Below the pieces are notes generated by a model. It did not search any database, was not told where the DNA came from, and worked only from the letters and a program-made list of their open reading frames with translations. Shown piece by piece: positions 1-5,168 of a stretch of 6,292 bases of DNA. Position 1 is the stretch's first letter, and every line of letters starts with the position of its first letter. A program made the position numbers and the translations under genes. The DNA comes from CAYYAU01 sp964469765 [NCBI: uncultured Clostridia bacterium] (GTDB lineage: Bacteria; UBA6262; WVXT01; CAYYAU01), in NCBI GenBank assembly GCA_964469765.1, contig CAYYAU010000070.1:1-6292 (forward strand), read 5' to 3'.

Positions 1-8
1 GTAGTTTA

Positions 9-33
9 GGGGTCAGACCTTGACATTGGACAA
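9..33 (+). repeat. 25-bp boundary repeat, copy 1
   Basis: First of three identical 25-bp direct repeats, beginning GGGGTCAGACC and ending TTGGACAA. It contains an almost perfect palindrome (GGTC-A-GACC) followed by two tandem near-repeats (TTGACA, TTGGACA). It lies upstream of the first toxin-antitoxin pair. The match to copy 2 extends seven bases further left (TAGTTT plus one mismatch). All three copies lie in the same orientation as the genes. The identity is seen directly; a role as a mobility or recombination boundary is inference. Confidence 0.9.
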
Positions 34-112
34 TCCTTCCTTAAATCCTTCTGATTCTCAGGATATCTAATGACCATTGTAGATTTTGCTTGGTAAATAC
101 CATTACTAAATG

Positions 113-127
113 TATAATCAGATTATA
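113..127. repeat. Small inverted repeat TATAAT-CAG-ATTATA
   Basis: A perfect 6-bp inverted repeat with a 3-bp centre lies in the AT-rich non-coding stretch before the first antitoxin gene. It is preceded at 104-110 by TACTAAA, a word that recurs near both antitoxin promoters. It could be part of a repressor-binding region, but in such AT-rich DNA a palindrome of this size can arise by chance. The rest of 34-196 shows no gene. Confidence 0.3.
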
Positions 128-196
128 TAAATAATAAAAATATAGTGAAGATAAAAAAAGATAAATAAAAGTATTTTTAGATATATAAAAAATTTC

Positions 197-225
197 TTGC
201 AAACACATAAAAAACATATTATAAT
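197..225 (+). promoter_or_regulatory. Promoter of toxin-antitoxin pair 1
   Basis: A perfect -10 hexamer TATAAT (220-225) sits 17 bp downstream of TTGCAA (197-202), which matches the -35 consensus at four of six positions. Transcription would start near 232, giving a leader of about 29 nt that contains the inverted repeat at 233-250. There is no Shine-Dalgarno sequence before the ATG at 261. Confidence 0.65.
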
Positions 226-232
226 TCTGTAA

Positions 233-250
233 TACTAAAAAAATTTAGTA
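233..250. promoter_or_regulatory. Candidate operator: TACTAAA-AAAA-TTTAGTA
   Basis: Perfect 7-bp inverted repeat with a 4-bp spacer, placed exactly at the predicted start of transcription and just before the antitoxin gene. The word GTAATAC also occurs as a direct repeat around it (229-235 and 248-254). AbiEi-family antitoxins are known to repress their own operon by binding inverted repeats at the promoter, and the position fits that role. The word TACTAAA is found again just downstream of the pair-2 promoter (1784-1790). Binding itself is inference. Confidence 0.45.
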
Positions 251-260
251 ATACGGTAAA

Positions 261-869
261 ATGAACTATCTTGAATTTATTCAAAAAGTCCCTTTAAATA
301 TTCCATTTACTACATATCAATTATCTACATTTTTTCCTAATAATAGTCTTAAATCTATTCGGCAAAGTTTATTCAACTGGCAAAAACAAAATAGGATAAT
401 TAAATTGAGAAGAAATTTGTATGTTATAAGTAATGAAAAAATTGATATTAGACTAATTGCAAATAAAATTTATGAACCTTCTTATATTAGTTTAGAATAC
501 GCATTGAGCTTTTATGATTTAATTCCTGATGTGAGTTTCCAGGTTACATCTGTTACAACTAATAAAACAAATAAGTTCACAAATAAATTGGGGAACTTTT
601 TTTATCGGCATTTAAAAAGAGATTTTTATTTTGGATTTTATTATTACGAGAATGTTTTAATTGCGGAAAAAGAAAAAGCTCTTTTAGACTATTTTTATTT
701 TAATTTGAAGAATATTAAGATGGAAAAACAATATCTAAGAGAATTAAGGTTTCAAAATATGTATCAACTTAATAAAAGAAAAATAAAAAGATACTTAAAT
801 AGATTTAATATCAAAAGATTAAACTATTTTGTAACATTTTGTTTAAAATTTTATGAAAAAGATTATTGA
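261..869 (+). CDS. AbiEi-like antitoxin/transcriptional repressor (pair 1)
   Basis: A 202-residue basic protein of the type IV AbiEi antitoxin family. The first ~60 residues look like a winged helix-turn-helix (a helix containing SIRQSLFNWQKQNRI, then a basic wing, LRRNLYVIS). The family's conserved core follows: PSYISLE at 73-79, a TSVTTNK segment near 97-103, and an EKALLDYFYF segment near 138-147. Known AbiEi proteins repress their own operon and neutralise the toxin without forming a stable complex with it. The gene overlaps the downstream toxin gene by 17 nt, the usual antitoxin-first order, which suggests translational coupling. It is very rich in Phe, Tyr, Lys, Asn and Ile, more so than its pair-2 counterpart. 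The start is the first ATG after the promoter; no Shine-Dalgarno is visible. The family call is strong, activity is untested. Confidence 0.85.
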   Translation: MNYLEFIQKVPLNIPFTTYQLSTFFPNNSLKSIRQSLFNWQKQNRIIKLRRNLYVISNEKIDIRLIANKIYEPSYISLEYALSFYDLIPDVSFQVTSVTTNKTNKFTNKLGNFFYRHLKRDFYFGFYYYENVLIAEKEKALLDYFYFNLKNIKMEKQYLRELRFQNMYQLNKRKIKRYLNRFNIKRLNYFVTFCLKFYEKDY

Positions 870-1650
870 AAATTTAATTAAAGAAACATCTAAGTCTTTC
901 TCACATCATATACTACGAGAGTTTTTACAAGTTCATATTTTATATTGTATCAGTAAATTTAAGTATTCTAAAAATTTAGTTTTTTTAGGAGGAACTGCAC
1001 TTAAAATTTTCTACGGAACTTCTCGGTATTCAGAGGATTTGGGTTTTGATTTATGGAATATAAAAGTTAAAGAATTTAAATTTATTCAATTACTTCAATA
1101 TATTTGTTCCTATTTTAATAAACAAAATTTTAAGTGTAAATATACATATAATCAAAAATCAATTGGTTTTAAATCTTTTATTAAGTTTCAAGATTTATTA
1201 TCTATATATGGATTATCATTAAATTATAAGGATGTATTATCTATTAAATTAGAAGTTGACACTCAACCCAATCCCAATATAAAAATTCAGACTGGAATAA
1301 TTAATAAATATAATCTGATGTTTCCTATAGTAAGAAGAGATTTATCCTCTTTAATGGCAGGTAAAATTTGTGCAGTGTTCAAAAGGGGTTATAATTTAGG
1401 TCGGGATTTTTATGACCTTGTATGGTATCTTTCTAAAAAAATAGAACCAAATTATACCTATTTATACGATGAATTAAAAATAAAGAATAAAAAGGAATTA
1501 ATTCAAGCATTGCTTAAACTAACCAAAAAGATGAATATTCCTAAACTAATCAGTGAAGTTAGGCCATTTTTGATTAAAGAAGAGGAGTTGTTTATCTATT
1601 CACAATTTAATAATTTAATTAAACAGTATAGTTTTGGGGTCAGACCTTGA
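853..1650 (+). CDS. AbiEii-like nucleotidyltransferase toxin, altered active site (pair 1)
   Basis: A 265-residue member of the AbiEii/AbiGii (DUF1814) nucleotidyltransferase toxins. Visible motifs: GGTALK at 46-51, then SEDLGFD at 60-66, an acidic strand IKLEVD ending at Asp136, and the C-terminal K171...R178...GRDFYDL (183-189). In this family the first motif normally reads SEDLDF, its two Asp residues binding the catalytic metal; here Asp62 is present but the second Asp is Gly64 (GGT instead of GAT, one base change). Asp66 lies two residues later and may not substitute. Activated relatives (MenT/AbiEii) modify tRNA acceptor ends and stop translation; this copy may be weakened or dead. The start overlaps the antitoxin gene with no Shine-Dalgarno, consistent with coupling. 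The last codons (GVRP and stop) come from repeat copy 2, so the native C-terminus may have been replaced. Confidence 0.85.
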   Translation: MKKIIENLIKETSKSFSHHILREFLQVHILYCISKFKYSKNLVFLGGTALKIFYGTSRYSEDLGFDLWNIKVKEFKFIQLLQYICSYFNKQNFKCKYTYNQKSIGFKSFIKFQDLLSIYGLSLNYKDVLSIKLEVDTQPNPNIKIQTGIINKYNLMFPIVRRDLSSLMAGKICAVFKRGYNLGRDFYDLVWYLSKKIEPNYTYLYDELKIKNKKELIQALLKLTKKMNIPKLISEVRPFLIKEEELFIYSQFNNLIKQYSFGVRP

Positions 1651-1660
1651 CATTGGACAA
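1636..1660 (+). repeat. 25-bp boundary repeat, copy 2
   Basis: Identical to copies 1 and 3. It overlaps the 3' end of the first toxin gene, whose codons for Gly-Val-Arg-Pro and the TGA stop (1648-1650) lie inside the repeat. It marks the border between the two toxin-antitoxin pairs. TTGACA at 1647-1652 is a perfect -35 hexamer pointing into pair 2, but the best -10 at proper spacing (TTAAAT, 1671-1676) is only a four-of-six match. Confidence 0.92.
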
Positions 1661-1690
1661 CTTTCTTTTCTTAAATAGTTTCCTTTTACA

Positions 1691-1710
1691 GAGTTTTGTT
1701 TATTTTTACT
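1691..1710 (+). repeat. Secondary conserved block downstream of repeat copy 2
   Basis: This 20-bp AT-rich block matches 3214-3233 at 18 of 20 positions. It begins 55 bp after the start of repeat copy 2, against 50 bp for copy 3. The shared spacing suggests that the repeat unit is longer than 25 bp and has decayed, although low-complexity composition weakens the case. Confidence 0.4.
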
Positions 1711-1751
1711 CTCAGAAAGTAAATATTGTAAATATACCCTTTAAAAAATTC

Positions 1752-1779
1752 TTGACATAGATACCTGATTTCGTATAAT
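1752..1779 (+). promoter_or_regulatory. Consensus promoter of toxin-antitoxin pair 2
   Basis: TTGACA (1752-1757) and TATAAT (1774-1779) are both perfect consensus hexamers, 16 bp apart. Transcription should start near 1785-1787. That excludes the ATG at 1780, directly abutting the -10 box, and points to the in-frame ATG at 1792 with a leader of only about 5-7 nt. TACTAAA at 1784-1790 overlaps the predicted start point, a good place for an autorepressor. Confidence 0.8.
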
Positions 1780-1791
1780 ATGATACTAAAT

Positions 1792-2388
1792 ATGGAATCT
1801 ATATCAAAGGATAAAGCAATAAAAATATTGTTTCAGAAAAAGATTAGTCTTTTTAATGTTTCGGATGCTAAAAAGATTTTTAGAGTTAAAAAAGATAATA
1901 CTCTTTATAAGCTTTTAGAAAGATTAGAAATAAATGATGTAATAAAAAGAATAAGTAAAAGTAAATATCTTTTTTTATTATTTAGAGAAATAAATGATTT
2001 TGAATTAGCTAATTTTTTAGTTACACCTTCTTACATTTCTTTAGAGTCAGCCCTTTCGTTTTATGGAGTATTACCTCAGTTTCCTTATACAATTACCTCT
2101 GTTACTTCTGGTAAATCCAAAAAAGTATTCTATCAAGATAAAGAATATGAATTTGTCCATCTAAGTGTAAAGTATCTTATTTCTTATATAAAAAAGGATA
2201 ATTTCTTGATTGCTACTCCTGAAAAGGCGCTTTTAGATCAGCTTTATTTTGTAGCAAAGAAATTAAGAAAAATTCATTTTGAGGATTTAGATTTGAGGAT
2301 AATTAATAAGAAAAAATTTAAAAATTTAACTCGGGAATATAAATTTATTCCTTTACAAAAATTAATTAGCAAATTAAAAATATGTTGA
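1792..2388 (+). CDS. AbiEi-like antitoxin/transcriptional repressor (pair 2)
   Basis: A 198-residue AbiEi-family protein, paralogous to the pair-1 antitoxin. It has an N-terminal winged-helix region (about residues 1-65), then PSYISLESALSFYG from 79, the TSVTSGKS segment, and the PEKALLDQLYF segment. The two antitoxins share these blocks but differ widely elsewhere, so they are old paralogs and not a fresh duplication. The reading frame is open from ATG 1780 (four residues longer), but that codon touches the -10 box of a perfect promoter, so ATG 1792 is chosen. This makes the mRNA nearly leaderless, and no Shine-Dalgarno is present. It should repress its own promoter and neutralise the downstream toxin. 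Its last 7 nt overlap the toxin start (ATGTTGA). Confidence 0.85.
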   Translation: MESISKDKAIKILFQKKISLFNVSDAKKIFRVKKDNTLYKLLERLEINDVIKRISKSKYLFLLFREINDFELANFLVTPSYISLESALSFYGVLPQFPYTITSVTSGKSKKVFYQDKEYEFVHLSVKYLISYIKKDNFLIATPEKALLDQLYFVAKKLRKIHFEDLDLRIINKKKFKNLTREYKFIPLQKLISKLKIC

Positions 2389-3143
2389 ATAAAGAAGTTG
2401 CACAAGATTTGGTTAAAACTTTAAAGATAGATATATTTACAGTTTATCGGGAATATTTGCAACTTTTATTTTTAAAATATTTTTATAATCAAAAAGGCTC
2501 TGAAAAGGTATATTTTAAAGGAGGAACCGCATTAAGGTTTTTATATGGTTCATTTAGGTTTTCAGAAGATTTGGATTTTACAGCAGAACTATTAGAGAAA
2601 CAGATAAAAGTTTTAATAAATAAAACTCTAAAGGATTTAAATAAAGAAATGACAAGAGTGATTTTAAAGAAGATAGAAACAAATCGTATTTCCTTTTCAA
2701 GTAGAATTGTCACAGAAATTCCTGAATTTAAATTTCCACTTTCGGTAAGATTGGATTTTTCTTTAAGAGAAAGGCCGATTTTACCTACTTCTTCTTATGT
2801 TGAAACTATTTTTCCTGTAAGTCCCTATCCACAAGTTTGTTATTTAAGGATTGATGAGATACTTTCTGAGAAAATAAGAGCAATTTTAACAAGGAATAGA
2901 GGAAGAGATATTTTTGACTTATGGTTTATTCTTTCAAAAAAGGTTTCTATAGATTGGGATTTAGTAAATAAGAAAATGGTTTGGTATAAGAAAGGAGTTG
3001 ATTTAGAAAAGTTAATTTGCGCGATGGAGAATTTCCCCGAAGAAGAGATAAAAACTGACCTTACTAGATTTTTGCCTATTACCCATAGAGGTTTGGTTGG
3101 GAAACTTAAAGGGCTAACATTGGAAAAACTAAAACAAATTTAA
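2382..3143 (+). CDS. AbiEii-like nucleotidyltransferase toxin, intact motifs (pair 2)
   Basis: A 253-residue AbiEii/AbiGii (DUF1814) toxin with all the expected motifs: GGTALR at 47-52, SEDLDF at 61-66 with both metal-binding Asp residues (63 and 65), an acidic strand VRLDF with Asp125, and the C-terminal K164, R171 and GRDIFDL (174-180). Family members are cytoplasmic nucleotidyltransferases; characterised ones transfer nucleotides to tRNA 3' ends or bind GTP, and cause growth arrest or abortive phage infection. Translation probably depends on the upstream antitoxin gene, whose stop overlaps this start (ATGTTGA) and which leaves no room for a separate ribosome site. Composition is less extreme than in pair 1. 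The stop at 3141-3143 lies 20 bp before repeat copy 3, so here, unlike in pair 1, the gene end is untouched. Confidence 0.9.
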   Translation: MLNKEVAQDLVKTLKIDIFTVYREYLQLLFLKYFYNQKGSEKVYFKGGTALRFLYGSFRFSEDLDFTAELLEKQIKVLINKTLKDLNKEMTRVILKKIETNRISFSSRIVTEIPEFKFPLSVRLDFSLRERPILPTSSYVETIFPVSPYPQVCYLRIDEILSEKIRAILTRNRGRDIFDLWFILSKKVSIDWDLVNKKMVWYKKGVDLEKLICAMENFPEEEIKTDLTRFLPITHRGLVGKLKGLTLEKLKQI

Positions 3144-3163
3144 ATTAAGTATCAAGAGATCAA

Positions 3164-3188
3164 GGGGTCAGACCTTGACATTGGACAA
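3164..3188 (+). repeat. 25-bp boundary repeat, copy 3
   Basis: Identical to copies 1 and 2 and closing the two-pair array. Start-to-start distances are 1627 bp (copies 1-2) and 1528 bp (copies 2-3), each interval holding exactly one antitoxin-toxin pair. No toxin-antitoxin gene follows this copy; the next gene is an unrelated oxidoreductase. TTGACA at 3175-3180 with TATTTT 17 bp further on is a weak outward promoter possibility. Confidence 0.92.
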
Positions 3189-3213
3189 TTTTCTGAATAT
3201 TTTTGTTTTTGTA

Positions 3214-3233
3214 GAATTTTGTTAATTTTTACT
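3214..3233 (+). repeat. Secondary conserved block downstream of repeat copy 3
   Basis: Partner of the block at 1691-1710 (18 of 20 identical). It suggests that copies 2 and 3 once shared a longer downstream segment. The rest of 3144-3410 holds no gene that I can support. Confidence 0.4.
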
Positions 3234-3383
3234 TTATGCATTGTAATTTCAGGGTTCATTCTTTATGTGGAGATAAAGGCTAATATTTTTTTAACCGCAA
3301 GCAAAATGTCTTCTTTATTAAACAGATTTTAGCAGTTATTCACTGTGGCTTGAAAAGGTTCTTATAAATAAATTAGGGGAGAA

Positions 3384-3389
3384 TATAAT
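3384..3389 (+). promoter_or_regulatory. Possible -10 box for the oxidoreductase gene
   Basis: A perfect TATAAT lies 21 bp before the ATG at 3411. No convincing -35 hexamer is found 16-18 bp upstream (TTATAA matches only three positions). If it is used, the leader is about 15 nt and lacks a Shine-Dalgarno. AGGGGAGA at 3374-3381 lies too far upstream to act as a ribosome site. Confidence 0.35.
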
Positions 3390-3410
3390 AAAAATATTAG
3401 AAAAATAATT

Positions 3411-4838
3411 ATGGAGAAAAGAAGAAATAAAAAAATTATTATAATGGGTGCTGGTCCTGCTGGACTTGCTTGTGGATATGAATTATCTAATAGGGAAATT
3501 GAAGTTAGTGTTTTAGAAAAGGATGATATGGTTGGTGGAATAAGTAGAACTATAAATTATAAAGGGTACTATTTTGATGTTGGTGGGCATAGATTCTTTA
3601 CGAAATATTCAGAAGTAGAAAAACTATGGCATCTTATTCTTGGAGAAAGGTTCCTTAGGGTATCCCGGCTCTCACGGATATATTATAGAAATAAGTTTTT
3701 TTATTATCCTTTGAGGCCTCTGAATGCTTTACTGGGAGTTGGTTTTTTAGATACATTTTTAATTATTTTAAGTTATATAAAATCAAAACTGTTTCCCTAT
3801 AAAGAAGAAAAAACAATAGAAGAATGGGTATCTAACAGGTTTGGAAAAAGGTTATACAATATTTTCTTTAAGACATACACCGAGAAAGTTTGGGGCATTC
3901 CTTGTTCACAGATTGGTTCTGAATGGTCTGCTCAAAGGATAAAAGGATTATCTCTAAGTTCCGCAATCAGAAATGCTTTAATAAAACCAAAGAGTAAAAA
4001 GATAAAGACATTAATTCAAGAATTTGAATATCCTGTATTGGGTCCTGGAATGATGTATAATACATTTAAAGAGAATATTGAAAAATCTAATAGTAAGGTT
4101 TTATTAAATTCAGAAGTTATAAGTATCAATCATAAAAATGGTAGAATAAACAGTGTTACAGTAAAGAACAAACGAAATAATGAGGTTTATAAAATAGAAG
4201 GGAGTGATTTTGTATCAAGTATCCCAATATCTACGTTAATTAAAAGAGTAAACCCACAACCTCCGGAGTTGGTTTTAAAGGCAGCGGATAAACTTAGATA
4301 TAGAGGACTTCTGGTTGTAAATGTAATCATTAACAAAAGGAGTCTGTTTCCAGATAATTGGATTTATATTCATTCACCTGATGTTAGATTGGGAAGAATA
4401 CAAAATCCAAAGAACTGGAGTAGATATATGGTTAGTGATTTAAATAAGACGACTTTGGGTTTGGAGTATTTCTGTTTTAAAACAGATGACCTGTGGAATT
4501 TGCCAGATAACGAGATGATTGCATTTGCTGTGGATGAGTTAGAAAAGATTAAGATTGCAAAAGCAGAGGATGTTGAAGATGGATTTGTATTTCGTATGCC
4601 AAATGCTTACCCTGTGTATGAAATAGGATATAAAGAATATTTAGATGTGATTAAACGTTATCTTTCTCAATTTGAAAATTTACAGGTTATTGGTCGGTGT
4701 GGAATGTATAAGTATAACAATATGGATCACTCAATAATTACAGGACTTTTAGCAGCAAGAAATATTTTAGGAGAAAAACACGATATCTGGAGAGTCAATG
4801 AGGGAGAAGAGTATTTAGAAATAAAAAAAGAGTATTAA
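3411..4838 (+). CDS. FAD-dependent oxidoreductase, amine-oxidase / UDP-galactopyranose-mutase-like
   Basis: A 475-residue cytoplasmic flavoprotein. The N-terminal dinucleotide fold is clear: GAGPAG at 13-18, Glu36 at the end of the second strand for the ADP ribose, then GG at 42-43 and the DVGGHRFFTK segment at 56-65. The C-terminal FAD-binding signature is GRCGMYKYNNMDHS (428-441). The family (COG1232-like) includes protoporphyrinogen-oxidase-like and UDP-galactopyranose-mutase-like proteins, often annotated only as NAD(P)/FAD-dependent oxidoreductases and often found in cell-surface polysaccharide loci. No sugar gene lies within this window, so the substrate cannot be assigned. The length is typical and the protein looks intact. 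The ATG at 3411 is chosen because the next Met (residue 12) directly abuts the GxGxxG motif. No Shine-Dalgarno is visible. Confidence 0.85.
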   Translation: MEKRRNKKIIIMGAGPAGLACGYELSNREIEVSVLEKDDMVGGISRTINYKGYYFDVGGHRFFTKYSEVEKLWHLILGERFLRVSRLSRIYYRNKFFYYPLRPLNALLGVGFLDTFLIILSYIKSKLFPYKEEKTIEEWVSNRFGKRLYNIFFKTYTEKVWGIPCSQIGSEWSAQRIKGLSLSSAIRNALIKPKSKKIKTLIQEFEYPVLGPGMMYNTFKENIEKSNSKVLLNSEVISINHKNGRINSVTVKNKRNNEVYKIEGSDFVSSIPISTLIKRVNPQPPELVLKAADKLRYRGLLVVNVIINKRSLFPDNWIYIHSPDVRLGRIQNPKNWSRYMVSDLNKTTLGLEYFCFKTDDLWNLPDNEMIAFAVDELEKIKIAKAEDVEDGFVFRMPNAYPVYEIGYKEYLDVIKRYLSQFENLQVIGRCGMYKYNNMDHSIITGLLAARNILGEKHDIWRVNEGEEYLEIKKEY

Positions 4839-4878
4839 GAAAAGTTCTGGATTTGGTTAAAAGAATATAAGAATTTAT

Positions 4879-4908
4879 TTGACAATAAGAGATTAATTTT
4901 ATTAGAAT
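4879..4908 (+). promoter_or_regulatory. Promoter of the tRNA cluster
   Basis: Perfect -35 TTGACA (4879-4884) and -10 TAGAAT (4903-4908, five of six) with an 18-bp spacer. The predicted start near 4915 is about 18 nt before tRNA-Phe. It probably drives both tRNAs and perhaps the thioesterase gene, which has no obvious promoter of its own. Confidence 0.7.
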
Positions 4909-4920
4909 AAGTTTATTCTA
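4903..4920. promoter_or_regulatory. Perfect 8+8 palindrome over the tRNA promoter start site
   Basis: TAGAATAA-GT-TTATTCTA is a perfect inverted repeat that includes the -10 box and the predicted transcription start. It could be an operator or a weak hairpin at the 3' end of the oxidoreductase transcript. No long T run follows, so an intrinsic terminator is unlikely. Confidence 0.45.
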
Positions 4921-4932
4921 CATCGTAATAGT

Positions 4933-5005
4933 GCCAAGGTAGCTCAGTTGGTAGAGCGATAGACTGAAAATCTATGCGTCCCCAGTTCGATTCTGGGCCT
5001 TGGCA
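4933..5005 (+). tRNA. tRNA-Phe (GAA)
   Basis: A complete 73-nt cloverleaf. The acceptor stem is GCCAAGG/CCTTGGC with discriminator A5005, the D arm GCTC...GAGC, the anticodon stem ATAGA/TCTAT with loop CTGAAAA (anticodon GAA at 4966-4968), and the T arm CCCAG-TTCGATT-CTGGG. CCA is not encoded, so it must be added after transcription. The flanks extend the acceptor pairing by three more pairs (AGT before, ACT after, counting the discriminator). Confidence 0.97.
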
Positions 5006-5051
5006 CTTTTTTGGATTTTTAATTGTTAATTCTGCATTTTGCAATAGATAC

Positions 5052-5125
5052 GGGCCCATAGCTCAGTTGGTTAGAGCACCTGACTCATAATCAGGGTGTC
5101 CGGGGTTCAAGTCCCTGTGGGCCCA
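5052..5125 (+). tRNA. tRNA with CAU anticodon, probably tRNA-Ile2 (lysidine-modified)
   Basis: A complete 74-nt cloverleaf. The acceptor is GGGCCCA/TGGGCCC with discriminator A5125, the anticodon stem CCTGA/TCAGG with loop CTCATAA (CAT at 5086-5088), and the T arm CGGGG-TTCAAGT-CCCTG including one G-T pair. It is not the initiator, because position 1 pairs normally (G1-C72) and the anticodon stem lacks three G-C pairs. C4-G69 and C5-G68 match the pairs that the lysidine synthetase TilS recognises in E. coli tRNA-Ile2, so Ile2 is favoured over elongator Met. CCA is not encoded. It lies 46 bp after tRNA-Phe and is probably co-transcribed with it. Confidence 0.93.
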
Positions 5126-5168
5126 ATTGTTATTTAAAAATAGGGTATAGGAGATAAAAGATTAAATT

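Noticed and set aside
1780-1791. ATG at 1780 as the start of the pair-2 antitoxin
   Set aside because: It directly abuts a perfect TATAAT -10 box, so it would not be in the transcript made from that promoter.
2489-2713. Open frame of 74 codons on the minus strand
   Set aside because: It lies wholly inside the clearly coding toxin-2 gene, has no recognisable domain or ribosome site, and is best explained as a shadow of that gene.
9-3188. The three direct repeats as a CRISPR array
   Set aside because: The copies are about 1.5-1.6 kb apart with whole genes between them, not regular short spacers, and no cas gene is present.
9-3188. Integron gene-cassette array with attC sites
   Set aside because: The 25-bp repeat lacks the paired R and L boxes and long imperfect hairpin of attC sites, and no integrase is seen. 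The resemblance is only in layout.
3235-3285. Very short open frame (about 15 codons) in the gap before the oxidoreductase gene
   Set aside because: No ribosome site, no recognisable sequence and a length expected by chance.
5052-5125. Initiator tRNA-fMet
   Set aside because: The first acceptor pair is a normal G-C and the anticodon stem lacks the three consecutive G-C pairs typical of initiators.
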